From contig NZ_BILV01000012.1 in assembly GCF_004000745.1 (NCBI RefSeq), forward strand, positions 43,835 to 107,834: a stretch of DNA of 64,000 nt. Direction: 5' to 3'. This DNA is from Paenibacillus barengoltzii NBRC 101215 (GTDB taxonomy: Bacteria > Bacillota > Bacilli > Paenibacillales > Paenibacillaceae). Positions 1 through 8,919 of this stretch are shown in pieces; within the stretch, counting starts at the first letter, position 1, and each line of letters opens with the position of its first letter. The translations under genes were made by a program, and so were the position numbers. Under the pieces are notes generated by a model, which was not told the origin of the DNA, searched no databases, and was given only the letters and a program-made list of their open reading frames with translations.

Positions 1-185
1 GCTACCTCCTTCCTTAGCCGACTATTCCCAGTTAAGATGCGCCGTTGACAGGAGAAATATACTAATTTTTTGGCAAATCCGGAGTGAAGACCAACATCAA
101 TCGAAACGAGATTATTTTTGAAGCAAGTTGGTAATAAAGGGTAACGATATCATCAACAAGAATAGTCCAGTGGGGAAGGGTTCTC

Positions 186-1766
186 ATGCCAAGAATAATG
201 TTCCGAAATACGCACAAAAAGCGCAGTCCAATCCGAAACAGCGGGGAATCGCAAAGTAACACTTCGGCTGACGACTGCATCACACGGAGCGTTCATGCGT
301 CGGTTGCGAGCATCGTTCGTCTCTTGAATGCTCCTGATGATTTAGTGACCCGGTTTATCTGCGGTGCTGAAGGGACTCCTCCATGCGCCATCGTGTGTAT
401 TGCCGGTCTAGCGGATTTGAAAATGATTAACGATCATATCGTTACATCCATACAGCAGGCGTATTCCGCCATTAACTGTTCTGAGCCCATCACCGGACAA
501 GAATTGTACCGGCGGTTGGACAAGCAATTTCTATCGGTTCAAAAATATAAAACAACGCGATCCCTTGACGAGATTCTCGTATCTTTGTTGTCTGGGGATA
601 CCGCGTTACTTATTGATGATCTGGATCAGGTTCTCCTGATTGGCAGTAAGAAATGGACAGGACGGAGCGTGGAGGAGCCCGAAACGGAAGCTCTAGTCCG
701 CGGGCCGCGTGAAGGTTTTAACGAGAGCATTGAGACGAATGTTATCCTGCTTCGGCGGACGATCCGGGATCCGAAACTTCGATTCGATCCCTACCGCATT
801 GGGGAACGTGGGAAGAAAGAGCTCATTATCGCTTATATCGATAGCATTGTGCATCCTGCGCTTGTCCAAGAGGTAAAACGAAGAGTCGAGTCGATCGATA
901 TTGACGATGCGCCGGAAAGCGGGATGATCGAGCAGCTCATCCAAGACAGCTTCTTGACACCGTTCCCTCTGATCCTGCATACGGAACGTCCGGATAAGGC
1001 TGCTTCAGCGATTCTACAAGGTAAAGTTGTGATATTACTGGAAGGTACGCCATTTGCGTTAATTATGCCAACGACATTCGAAACTCTAATGCAGTCACCG
1101 GAAGATTATTATGAGCGCTGGCTGATTGGATCTTTAATTCGGATCTTGAGATATACGGCGGTATTTGTATCGTTGACATTTCCATCGTTATACATCGCTC
1201 TAGTGTCCTTTCACCAAGGGTTGATTCCCTCCAAGCTGGCCTTTTCGATTGCGGCAGCTAGGGAAGGCGTGCCGTTCCCAGCCGTCATCGAAGCTTTTCT
1301 CATGGAATTGACGTTGGAGCTGCTCCGGGAAGCCGGGATCCGCCTGCCCAAGCCGGTCGGGCAAACGATCGGGATTGTAGGCGGTCTGGTCATCGGCGAA
1401 GCGGCGGTGCAGGCGGGGATTGTAAGTCCAATTATGGTCATTGTCGTTGCAGTGACGGCTATGTCTTCCTTTGCCATCCCTGCCTACAGCGCAGGTATTG
1501 CTTTCCGTATCTTGCGGTTTATTATTATGCTTGCCGCTTCCATGTTTGGGCTGTACGGGATCATCTTGACCCTCATTATGATCTGCATTCACCTGTCGAG
1601 ATTAAATAGCTTCGGGGTTCCATATTTTACACCGTTGTCCCCCAGCTTCTATCGCGACTGGCGGGATATGATCATTCGAGCCCCGTTACCGATGTTGTCG
1701 AAGCGGCCTCAATTTTTGCAAACCAAAGATGAATCCAGGATGGGAAGTAGGGAGGGCGGTACATGA
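186..1766 (+). CDS. GerA-family spore germinant receptor, A subunit
   Basis: Inner-membrane subunit of a nutrient receptor that triggers spore germination. The 526-residue length and layout match the GerAA/GerKA family: a hydrophilic N-terminal half (about 1-300), then a membrane block of several hydrophobic segments (about 310-480) and a short charged tail. The ATG at 186 follows GGGGAAGGG at a suitable distance. Its stop overlaps the start of the next gene in ATGA, so translation is coupled to the B subunit. Such operons are normally read by sigma-G in the forespore; an AT-rich stretch near 57-64 could hold a -10 but no convincing -35 is visible. The germinant cannot be read from sequence. 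Confidence 0.93.
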   Translation: MPRIMFRNTHKKRSPIRNSGESQSNTSADDCITRSVHASVASIVRLLNAPDDLVTRFICGAEGTPPCAIVCIAGLADLKMINDHIVTSIQQAYSAINCSEPITGQELYRRLDKQFLSVQKYKTTRSLDEILVSLLSGDTALLIDDLDQVLLIGSKKWTGRSVEEPETEALVRGPREGFNESIETNVILLRRTIRDPKLRFDPYRIGERGKKELIIAYIDSIVHPALVQEVKRRVESIDIDDAPESGMIEQLIQDSFLTPFPLILHTERPDKAASAILQGKVVILLEGTPFALIMPTTFETLMQSPEDYYERWLIGSLIRILRYTAVFVSLTFPSLYIALVSFHQGLIPSKLAFSIAAAREGVPFPAVIEAFLMELTLELLREAGIRLPKPVGQTIGIVGGLVIGEAAVQAGIVSPIMVIVVAVTAMSSFAIPAYSAGIAFRILRFIIMLAASMFGLYGIILTLIMICIHLSRLNSFGVPYFTPLSPSFYRDWRDMIIRAPLPMLSKRPQFLQTKDESRMGSREGGT

Positions 1767-2869
1767 AGTCCTTTGAGTACGGAGATCGAGAAGTAGGCAC
1801 CTATGAAGTGTTCGCCTCCGTTGCGAATATGCTCATTGGTTTCGGGTTGCTTACTTTGCCGCGTATCATCGTACAAAAGACACATTCTGTTGATGGGTGG
1901 GTATCGATTCTCATCGGCGGTGTTGGTGCCATATTCTTTTCGTGGATTGTCGCCAAGCTCATCAGCCGATTTCCAAAGCAGAACCTGTATGAAATCGGCG
2001 GTGCGGTCATCGGAAAGCCGCTGGCCCTCCTGATCACTCTTATGTTCGCTGTATATATGTTAGCATTCGTGGCTTATGAGACCCGAGGCGTTGCAAGCAT
2101 TTCGCGCCTTTACTTGTTCGATCGGACACCGGTAGAGATCGTCAGCCTCGTCTTTCTCCTAGTGCTCATCTATGGCGTATCCGGACCTAGTGTGACCTTG
2201 TTCCGGTTAAATACATTGTTTTTACCCATCGTGATCATGCTGATCTTCGTCTTATTATTGATGAATATCAGCCATTTTGATTTCCATAACCTAATGCCGT
2301 TTTTTGTGACCGATTGGCGGGAGTTGGTGATAACTTCCAAGGAGTCGACCTTTTCATTTCTCGGGTTTGAGATTTTATTGTTCTATAATTCAATCCTCAA
2401 CAACCCGAAGAAAGCCGTAAAAGCCTCCACCTTGGGGATGCTTATTCCGCTTATTCTCTATTTGCTCGTGTTTTTAATCACCTTGGGCATGTTTGGTGCT
2501 GAGGTGACCGCCAGCACGCTGTATCCCACGGAGGAGTTGGCCAAGCAAGTTGAGGTACCCGGGGGCTTTTTTGAACGGTTTGAGTCGATTTTTTTCTCAG
2601 TTTGGATACTTACGCTATTTAATTCAGCGGCGATGGCCTTCGATGTGTCTCTCTCGGCGATAGAAGCTGTATTTTCAAAAGCGAAGCGCATGGCGCTGGC
2701 GATTGGGTTAGGCCCGATTCTGTTCCTCATCATCATGCAGCCGCAAAATATAGATGAACTTCAGCTGTTTGCTGAATGGATTAGTTACGCTGGCATCGGG
2801 GTGGGGATGGTCATTCCAACCCTTCTGTTATTGTTGGCGATCCTGCGGGGGGTGAAGGGACGTGCGTAG
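1763..2869 (+). CDS. GerA-family spore germinant receptor, B subunit (permease-like)
   Basis: Integral membrane subunit of the germinant receptor, from the amino-acid permease-like GerAB/GerKB family; it is thought to bind the germinant. The 368 residues are almost entirely hydrophobic with about ten membrane segments and begin with the family-typical opening in which a short polar stretch runs into a Gly/Leu-rich first helix (residues 13-35). It overlaps the A gene by 4 bases and the C gene by 8, the usual order and spacing for these operons. No truncation or odd residue was noticed. Confidence 0.93.
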   Translation: MKSFEYGDREVGTYEVFASVANMLIGFGLLTLPRIIVQKTHSVDGWVSILIGGVGAIFFSWIVAKLISRFPKQNLYEIGGAVIGKPLALLITLMFAVYMLAFVAYETRGVASISRLYLFDRTPVEIVSLVFLLVLIYGVSGPSVTLFRLNTLFLPIVIMLIFVLLLMNISHFDFHNLMPFFVTDWRELVITSKESTFSFLGFEILLFYNSILNNPKKAVKASTLGMLIPLILYLLVFLITLGMFGAEVTASTLYPTEELAKQVEVPGGFFERFESIFFSVWILTLFNSAAMAFDVSLSAIEAVFSKAKRMALAIGLGPILFLIIMQPQNIDELQLFAEWISYAGIGVGMVIPTLLLLLAILRGVKGRA

Positions 2870-4031
2870 AGTTTGCTGTGTTGGGTTCGCCGCACTAATC
2901 CTAGCCTTAGGGTTGACCGGTTGCTGGGACCGGGTCGAAATTGAAGATCGAGGGTTTGTCGTAGGGGCCGGAATCGATCTTGCCGATGAGGAAGAGGCGC
3001 AGAACGGGCAATTTATCCTTACCTACCAATTTGTCATTCCAGGGGGGCTGCAGGCAAGAGAAGGCGACAGTAAAAACGGGAGTTCTTCCAAAGCTTACTT
3101 TAACCTGTCTACTAACGCGAATACGATGTTTGCGGCGGCTCGCAAGATGTCCTATCAAACGAGCCGCAGCCCCTATTTGCAACATATGCGCATGATCCTG
3201 ATTTCTCGGAAACTGTCTGAAAGCGGAGAGCTTGCCTCTGTATTGGATCTTTTCCTCCGTGACCATGAAATGCGTCGAGCCACGAAAATTATGGTGACGG
3301 AAGGAGATGCGCGTGAAGTACTGGCGACGAATCCGAAAAATGAGAAGCTCCCGGTGATGTTTTTTGAATCCACTTCACTAAATCCAACGAAGAGCTCCAG
3401 CATTTATCCGCCAACGAACATCGGAGAAGTCCAAGCCTACATCTTGTCCAAGAGCAGCTTCGCCCTTCCAATCATCCGTAAACTGGGAAATGAGGTTTCC
3501 GTATCGGGGACTGCGCTCTTCGACAATGCTCAGAAGCTGAAGGGGCTCCTGAACGAAGAGGAGACTTCGGGATTAAACATTTTACGCGGCACCGCCCAGG
3601 ACGGGGTTCTGGAGATCCATGTGAATGACGAGTATATGGCGTATGAGATCAAAGGCTTGCGTCAGAGCATTCAGGCGGATGTGTCCGATCCCGAGCATAT
3701 CCGGTTTACCATCCATCTGGAGTTGGAGGGAAACGTTGGTGAGACCCAGGAGCGATTGGATCTGCTTTCCGCTCATCAGCTTGCGGAACTCGAGGAGAAA
3801 ACCGAGCAAGAAGTAATCCGCATCACCAATGGAACATTAACGAAGCTGCAGCAGGAATTTAGAGTGGATGTTCTTGATTTAGGAGACGAGCTGAATCGCA
3901 GGCATCATGCGCTTTGGCAGAGCATCAAGGACGATTGGGAGCAGGGCGAACGTTATTTTTCCCGATGCGATATCGAAGTAAAAGTCCGCGCCAAGATTCG
4001 CATCGTAGGTTCAACGTTGGAAACCAAATAA
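2862..4031 (+). CDS. GerA-family spore germinant receptor, C subunit (Ger(x)C lipoprotein)
   Basis: Lipid-anchored outer subunit of the germinant receptor on the spore inner membrane. It starts with GTG inside the end of the B gene. A signal peptide ends in the lipobox LTGC with Cys21 as the lipidation site, followed directly by WDRVEIEDRGF, which is typical of Ger(x)C proteins. The 389-residue length fits the family. The C-terminal third (about 230-375) carries the mixed charged helices seen in this fold. It completes an A-B-C operon and is followed after 19 bases by a tiny fourth gene. Confidence 0.93.
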   Translation: MRRVCCVGFAALILALGLTGCWDRVEIEDRGFVVGAGIDLADEEEAQNGQFILTYQFVIPGGLQAREGDSKNGSSSKAYFNLSTNANTMFAAARKMSYQTSRSPYLQHMRMILISRKLSESGELASVLDLFLRDHEMRRATKIMVTEGDAREVLATNPKNEKLPVMFFESTSLNPTKSSSIYPPTNIGEVQAYILSKSSFALPIIRKLGNEVSVSGTALFDNAQKLKGLLNEEETSGLNILRGTAQDGVLEIHVNDEYMAYEIKGLRQSIQADVSDPEHIRFTIHLELEGNVGETQERLDLLSAHQLAELEEKTEQEVIRITNGTLTKLQQEFRVDVLDLGDELNRRHHALWQSIKDDWEQGERYFSRCDIEVKVRAKIRIVGSTLETK

Positions 4032-4050
4032 GGAAGGAGGAGAATAGCTC

Positions 4051-4191
4051 ATGTGGAATATCGTGCGAGATCGGCTTCCTACCACGATGACCTGGGTCTG
4101 TGCAGTATTGTCGGCGGTGATTCCTTGGATTGTCTATTCCATCAATCAGGCGCTGCATCATTACGGGGATCCACCATGGAAGAGGAAGTGA
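4051..4191 (+). CDS. small single-span membrane protein at the end of the ger operon
   Basis: A 46-codon reading frame 19 bases after the C-subunit stop, preceded by a strong AAGGAGG. The product has a polar start (MWNIVRDRLP), one hydrophobic segment at about residues 13-31 and a basic tail ending WKRK. Some Bacillus ger operons encode a small D subunit, usually about 70 residues with two membrane helices, which modulates receptor function; this one is shorter with a single span, so homology is not claimed. Position, spacing and ribosome binding site argue that it is real and co-expressed with the receptor. The function is unknown. Confidence 0.7.
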   Translation: MWNIVRDRLPTTMTWVCAVLSAVIPWIVYSINQALHHYGDPPWKRK

Positions 4192-4234
4192 ATATCCGGG
4201 GCTTTTGACCTGCATCCCAATGAATAAAGCAGCA

Positions 4235-4353
4235 ATAACCCCCCTTCCAAAACACGCCTTTAGGACTATTCAGGGCGGAGTAGGTTTGCGCGATATTTAT
4301 ATGTAAAGGTAGATTTTAGGCGGTGTACGCGCAGATTAAGAAGGGGGGGTTAT
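4235..4353 (+). promoter_or_regulatory. structured leader that can sequester the HD-GYP ribosome binding site
   Basis: The run at 4235-4247 (ATAACCCCCCTTC) is complementary to 4340-4353 with one bulged G; the second arm is the ribosome binding site and ends against the start codon. Inside it, 4252-4259 can pair with 4318-4326 (8 bp, one bulge) and 4287-4292 with 4328-4333 (TGCGCG/CGCGCA), which would form a pseudoknot. An alternative helix, 4256-4262 with 4304-4310, competes with the inner one. No known riboswitch consensus was recognised. The pairings are seen in the sequence; a regulatory role is inferred. Confidence 0.5.
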
Positions 4354-5400
4354 ATGAGAACTCACGTCATGGAGCTTCAGGAAGGGGATCGTCTGAGAAC
4401 CGATGTGTTTAACCGAGCCGGGTTGCACATTCTTCCGAAGGGGACAAGCATTCATGCGGAGGAAATCGCCCTGCTGATTCGGCAGAGTATCGATTATGTC
4501 GATATCGAATTACGCGAAGGGGAAGTTACCCTGAACTCTAGCAAGAATTCAAGCTTTATCCAGCATTTGCGCGATAACTTTTATTTTACAGTGAAGGGGT
4601 ATCAAACGTTATTTTTAGAGGCGCTGACGACCGGGAAGTTTAATCAATCCATGGTTGAGCAGCATTTGGTGCCTATGCTTGAGGTCCTGGATCGAAATAA
4701 GGATGTTGTGTCACTCCTGATCGCCTTCACGGAAGAGGATGTTAATATTTATAACCACTCATTGCAGGTGGGTCTGTTATCCTATTATATTGCCACTTGG
4801 TTGGGACACCCGCCAAATGAATGTTATGAAATTAGCAAGGCGGGGTATCTGCACGATATCGGGAAGAGTCAGGTGCGGCAATCCCTTCGCAACCGCGAGC
4901 ATGAATTAACGGGGGAAGAACGGGAGGAAATGAATCGTCATACCTCCTACGGTTATGACATTATCCGCCGATCGACAGGGGAAGAAGTGACGGCTCTCGT
5001 CGCACTTCAGCATCATGAACGGGAAGACGGCTCCGGTTATCCGGCTGGCTTGCGCAAAGAGAAAATTCATCCTTATGCCGAAATCGTTGCGGTAGCGAAT
5101 GAATACATAGCGATGACGTCTCCAGACGCATCAGGTTCGCGGCAGGATATCTTGACGGTGCTGCGAAACATTTATAATCTCGGCTTCGGCAAGCTGAATG
5201 AGAAGGCGGTTCAAGCGTTGACGGCCAATCTTCTGCCGAATTTCATCGGGAAGAAAGTGAAACTAAGCAACGGTGAAACGGCGACGATTGTTTGGAACAA
5301 CCCTACTGATATTTTCAAACCGTTGGTGCAAATCGACGAGTGGCAGTTCCGGGATTTGTCGAGAGAACGAAATATCGATTTAGTGCATGTGTTTATGTAA
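4354..5400 (+). CDS. HD-GYP domain protein, probable cyclic-di-GMP phosphodiesterase
   Basis: Predicted cytoplasmic enzyme that hydrolyses cyclic-di-GMP. The 348 residues hold an N-terminal region of about 130 residues without a recognised sensor fold, then an HD-GYP domain with the metal ligand motif HDIGK at about residue 167 and the diagnostic HHEREDGSGYP at about 219-229. A C-terminal extension (about 290-348) is common in Paenibacillus relatives. There is no membrane segment. It sits 162 bases after the ger operon, behind the leader at 4235-4353, with the binding site AAGGGGGGG placed 4 bases before ATG. A strong terminator follows. Confidence 0.88.
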   Translation: MRTHVMELQEGDRLRTDVFNRAGLHILPKGTSIHAEEIALLIRQSIDYVDIELREGEVTLNSSKNSSFIQHLRDNFYFTVKGYQTLFLEALTTGKFNQSMVEQHLVPMLEVLDRNKDVVSLLIAFTEEDVNIYNHSLQVGLLSYYIATWLGHPPNECYEISKAGYLHDIGKSQVRQSLRNREHELTGEEREEMNRHTSYGYDIIRRSTGEEVTALVALQHHEREDGSGYPAGLRKEKIHPYAEIVAVANEYIAMTSPDASGSRQDILTVLRNIYNLGFGKLNEKAVQALTANLLPNFIGKKVKLSNGETATIVWNNPTDIFKPLVQIDEWQFRDLSRERNIDLVHVFM

Positions 5401-5422
5401 AATTACATAAATCCAGTGGAAG

Positions 5423-5460
5423 CAACCCGCACTCCATCGAAGGAGCAAGGGTTGTTTTTT
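5423..5460 (+). terminator. rho-independent terminator after the HD-GYP gene
   Basis: CAACCC (5423-5428) pairs with GGGTTG (5449-5454), with an inner CTCC/GGAG pair, followed by six T residues. It separates the HD-GYP gene from the two-component operon. Confidence 0.85.
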
Positions 5461-5548
5461 ATTTAGTTGAGACCCCTTGTACGCCAAACTTTTCTGAGCG
5501 TCGTCAGACGGGTACAATAGGTGTCGAGGAAGTAAAATGGAGGCGCTT

Positions 5549-6244
5549 ATGGAGAAGACGAGAATCCTAATCATCGACGACGAAGCGGCTATTGCCGATT
5601 TGTTGGCTTACGGGTTGTCTAAGGAAGGGTTTGACACCCGCACCGCCGGAAGCGGAGCCGAAGGGCTAGAGCTGATGAAGACGTTCCAGCCGGATCTTTT
5701 GTTGCTGGACTGGATGCTGCCGGACCAAAGTGGTCTGGACATTTGCAAGAAAGTAACGGCTGTTTACAACCTTCCAATTCTGATGATTACGGCAAAATCC
5801 GATATTACTGATAAAATTCTGGGTCTGGAATTTGGGGCGGACGACTACATTACGAAGCCATTTGATTTGCGGGAGGTGGTCGCCCGAATCCGTACGATCC
5901 TTCGGCGGGTTCAGCCTGCCGCCGGGCTTGAAACTTCCCCGCAGGAAGAGCGGATTCGCTTCAAGAATATCGAGGTCATCGAAAGCGAAAGGCTCGTACG
6001 TAAAGACGGAGAGCCTGTAGATTTAACTCCAAAGGAATTTGATCTGCTGCTGCGTCTGTATCATCACCGGGGCAAAATCTATACGCGTTCGGAGCTGCTG
6101 GATCTCGTGTGGGGGTATGACTTTCCTGGCGATACGCGCACCGTTGACACGCATATCCAGCGATTGCGCAAAAAGCTCGACGCGAGCGACCTGATCACAA
6201 CTGTGTTCGGTGTCGGGTATAAATTCGAGAAACAGGTGGACTAA
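5549..6244 (+). CDS. OmpR/PhoB-family response regulator
   Basis: DNA-binding response regulator. A receiver domain (1-115) shows the acidic pair D10-D11, phosphoacceptor D54 in LLLDW, the K of ITKPFD, and a winged-helix output domain (about 135-230) with the typical TPKEFDLL and RTVDTHIQRLRKK stretches. I prefer the ATG at 5549 because GGAGG lies 5 bases before it; an in-frame ATG at 5537 would add four residues. Three bases separate it from the histidine kinase gene, and the set runs on to a lipoprotein, so these form one signalling operon. Three 11-bp repeats at 8920-8952 are a candidate target. Confidence 0.93.
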   Translation: MEKTRILIIDDEAAIADLLAYGLSKEGFDTRTAGSGAEGLELMKTFQPDLLLLDWMLPDQSGLDICKKVTAVYNLPILMITAKSDITDKILGLEFGADDYITKPFDLREVVARIRTILRRVQPAAGLETSPQEERIRFKNIEVIESERLVRKDGEPVDLTPKEFDLLLRLYHHRGKIYTRSELLDLVWGYDFPGDTRTVDTHIQRLRKKLDASDLITTVFGVGYKFEKQVD

Positions 6245-6247
6245 GCG

Positions 6248-7717
6248 ATGGTTCGCACGATTCGAGGGAAGTTTCTTGTCGGCTTTTTTCTCATCTTTGC
6301 CCTGTCCTTTCTATTGCTGAATCAAACGGTAGACCACCTCATCCAGAAGAACAACCAGAACATGATCACGGACGACTTGATTGGTCTGAAGAAAAACAGC
6401 AACATCTATGTTCGGCAGGCGTTCTTAATCAATCACTTCACGAACGACGATCTCTATTTCGGGCAAATGGCTGAAGAGATCGTCAGTGACCTGAAACGGG
6501 CGACCTCCAGCGAGGTCAGCGCCTATACGGTGGACGGGGTGCTGCTTCATGCCTCATCCAATGAGGCGTTTGCCGGTGCAACTGATGAGGATTTAAAGCA
6601 AGCGCTCGAGGGCAAAACCGCCTACACGATCACCTATAAACAAGGGACGGCCGCCGTGCATTACTCCTACCCGGTGATCATTGATGGAAGTCATGTGGGA
6701 ATCTTGCGGTTTGCCAAGGACTTCTCTTTGCTGTACGAGCAGAGCGATACCATTCTGAAGACCATCACGTATTTGGCTTTTGGCATATTGGCTGTAGCTT
6801 TCTTATTTTCTTATTTGTTGTCCCGTAATCTGACGATTCCCCTGGTCAAGCTCAGCAATGCCTCGAGCGAAGTGATGAAGGGGAATCTGGACGTGCGCAT
6901 TGACGTCAAACCGACGCGGCGGGATGAAATTGGTCGACTGGCCGCGAACTTTAACGAGATGATCGGACAGATCAAGCAGCAAATTGCTCGCATCGAACGA
7001 GACCGCGACCGCCTGGAGCGTTTAAATCGGCAGCGGAAAACCTTCTTCGACAATGTGACCCATGAGCTGAAGACGCCGCTGACTTCCATTCTTGGATATG
7101 CAGAAATCATCCGCCAGCAAGGGGAGTCGGATCGGGCTTTTTTTGAGAAAGGCATGAACCATGTCGTTCAAGAAAGTGAGCGATTGCATGGGATGGTACT
7201 GAGATTGTTGGAATTATCGCGGGAAACGGCAGGCAGCGAAGAGTTCAAACAGGTGGACACGGGACAACTGTTGCGCGATACGTGCGAGGCATTGGCCTTT
7301 AAAGCCAAGCGCTACCATAAATCGATACACAGCGAGATCGAGGAAGGGCTTCACGTCTACGGACAGGAAGACCGCATCCGGCAGATCTTCATCAATTTGC
7401 TGGACAACGCGATTAAATACAGCAAACCGTATTCGGAGATTGAAGTTCAAGCCAAGCGGGCAGGGGAGCAGGTTCGTTATCGATTTGCCAACCTGGGGGA
7501 GACAATTCCACCGGAACAATTAAACGAAATCTTCGAGCCGTATTATGTCCCTGAGCGGCATGGTGCGAAGGAGACGGGGAGCGTTGGTTTGGGACTGGGC
7601 ATCGTGAAATCGATCGTGGATGATCATGGAGGGACTGTTCGGATGACGAGCGAAAACGAATTGACCACGGTTGTGGTGGAGCTGCCATTCATGAAGTCGG
7701 AAGGAGAGTTGGCATGA
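6248..7717 (+). CDS. membrane sensor histidine kinase
   Basis: Partner kinase of the upstream regulator. Order of parts: membrane helix 1 (about 8-27), an extracellular sensor region of about 145 residues with a Cache-like look, membrane helix 2 (about 173-194), HAMP (about 195-250), dimerisation/phosphoacceptor domain with H272 in VTHELKTPLTS, and an ATPase domain with N-box NLLDNAIKYS (about 383) and the glycine box VGLGLGIV. All catalytic motifs look intact. Its stop overlaps the start of the following lipoprotein gene by 4 bases, which suggests the lipoprotein acts on the kinase. The signal is unknown. Confidence 0.93.
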   Translation: MVRTIRGKFLVGFFLIFALSFLLLNQTVDHLIQKNNQNMITDDLIGLKKNSNIYVRQAFLINHFTNDDLYFGQMAEEIVSDLKRATSSEVSAYTVDGVLLHASSNEAFAGATDEDLKQALEGKTAYTITYKQGTAAVHYSYPVIIDGSHVGILRFAKDFSLLYEQSDTILKTITYLAFGILAVAFLFSYLLSRNLTIPLVKLSNASSEVMKGNLDVRIDVKPTRRDEIGRLAANFNEMIGQIKQQIARIERDRDRLERLNRQRKTFFDNVTHELKTPLTSILGYAEIIRQQGESDRAFFEKGMNHVVQESERLHGMVLRLLELSRETAGSEEFKQVDTGQLLRDTCEALAFKAKRYHKSIHSEIEEGLHVYGQEDRIRQIFINLLDNAIKYSKPYSEIEVQAKRAGEQVRYRFANLGETIPPEQLNEIFEPYYVPERHGAKETGSVGLGLGIVKSIVDDHGGTVRMTSENELTTVVVELPFMKSEGELA

Positions 7718-8868
7718 AACTGCGAATATGGATGATCGCTGTATCGTTGTTGATCGCGGTCACTCTACTGCCCGGCTGTGCTGGCAGCCCCCAGACCCAG
7801 ATGATCATTATCCCGGATGCGGAGGAAAGTCAACATGCAGACGAGCCTACGGGGCCCTTCAAGGTAGAGAAAATCTATCGAATTCCTCTCGCTGCCAAAG
7901 GCGGACTGTTGGGGTGGTTTGGTACCGATTCTTTGCTGGGGGTTTATAACGGAACCAACGGATCGCAAATTCTCGAGGAAATCAAGCCCCCATATGAGGA
8001 CTTGCAGAAGGTTCGCGCATTGGGGGCCAAGCAGTACGTTTTCGATCTATCCCCGGACGGCAAGCGAATTACCGCCATTGAGGAGAAGGGAAGCCATTAT
8101 GAGCTTCAGCTGCTGTCTTTGACCGGAGAAGCAGATCTCAAGCTAAAAACCATAGACACTTCTGAGCTCACGACGAAACAGTTTACTTGGTCGGACAACA
8201 GTCGGTATCTCGCCTTCACTAATTATGTATCGGAACCTGAAGTGACAGGTCAATCTGAGATCGTGGTCTATGACATGCAAAATAGGACTTCGGAAATTTA
8301 CAAGATTCCGTTTCTGAAGGAAGGGCAGACGGAACTGTACAACTCAGTCCATGTCTCCGATGACGGGAACAACGCATTTCTTCTTGTCCAACGGATCGAT
8401 GAAACGAGGCTGGTAGCCGGAAAGTTGAAGGACGGGGAATTCGTCGCTCAATATGAACATGCGTTAAGCCGGTATGGCCAAGCCGCATGGCTCAATGACA
8501 ATCAAGTAGCCTTCCTAAGTCAGGACGGGACGTTGTATGCATACGATTTGCGGAATGAGGCAGTGGCTGTGCTACTGGATTATGCCCTTACCTTCGAGCT
8601 GTCCAGAGACCGTCATACCATCGCCTATAGTAAGGAAGATGGTACCTTGCTTGCTGGTAGAGTACAGGGCAACAATATAATCAATGCGAGTCCAATATAT
8701 CAGGGGGTGCTGCCCTACCAGATGTCCTGGAGCGAGGATAATCGAAGATTGTTGATCTTTGGCGGGAGAAGTCTGATTCGCAGTTCACAGGGGCCTGCCG
8801 TCGTGCCAAGCGCGGAATACTCCGTTCAGGAATCTGACTGGCTGCCCTTCATTATCGAATTGAAATAA
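7714..8868 (+). CDS. lipoprotein with predicted beta-propeller fold, coupled to the kinase
   Basis: Secreted lipoprotein: signal peptide with lipobox LPGC and lipidated Cys22, then about 360 residues with recurring short strands (for example FDLSPDGKRITAI, FTWSDNSRYLAFT, MSWSEDNRRLLIF) of the TolB/WD40-like propeller type. Translation is coupled to the histidine kinase by a 4-base overlap. In Actinobacteria the MtrA-MtrB-LpqB operon pairs a regulator and kinase with a propeller lipoprotein that tunes the kinase; the layout here is analogous, but I infer no common descent. A perfect terminator follows at once, closing the operon. Confidence 0.75.
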   Translation: MKLRIWMIAVSLLIAVTLLPGCAGSPQTQMIIIPDAEESQHADEPTGPFKVEKIYRIPLAAKGGLLGWFGTDSLLGVYNGTNGSQILEEIKPPYEDLQKVRALGAKQYVFDLSPDGKRITAIEEKGSHYELQLLSLTGEADLKLKTIDTSELTTKQFTWSDNSRYLAFTNYVSEPEVTGQSEIVVYDMQNRTSEIYKIPFLKEGQTELYNSVHVSDDGNNAFLLVQRIDETRLVAGKLKDGEFVAQYEHALSRYGQAAWLNDNQVAFLSQDGTLYAYDLRNEAVAVLLDYALTFELSRDRHTIAYSKEDGTLLAGRVQGNNIINASPIYQGVLPYQMSWSEDNRRLLIFGGRSLIRSSQGPAVVPSAEYSVQESDWLPFIIELK

Positions 8869-8881
8869 CGTCTTAGCTTAA

Positions 8882-8917
8882 ACAGGAGCGTGAGTTTGAA
8901 ACGCTCCTGTTTTTTTG
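8882..8917 (+). terminator. terminator closing the two-component operon
   Basis: Perfect 9-bp stem ACAGGAGCG/CGCTCCTGT (8882-8890 and 8902-8910) with an 11-base loop and a T run to 8916. Confidence 0.92.
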
Positions 8918-8919
8918 TG

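Noticed and set aside
57..64. Possible sigma-G -10 upstream of the ger operon
   Set aside because: TATACTA fits in part, but no matching -35 is found at 17-18 bases.
1200..1592. Long minus-strand frames inside the germinant receptor A gene
   Set aside because: They lie within a clear coding gene, have no binding site and unnatural composition; shadows of the real frame. The same holds for the other antisense frames in the large genes.
4248..4339. Cyclic-di-GMP (GEMM) riboswitch before the HD-GYP gene
   Set aside because: The conserved GEMM-I core was looked for and not found; the leader is reported as an unclassified structure instead.
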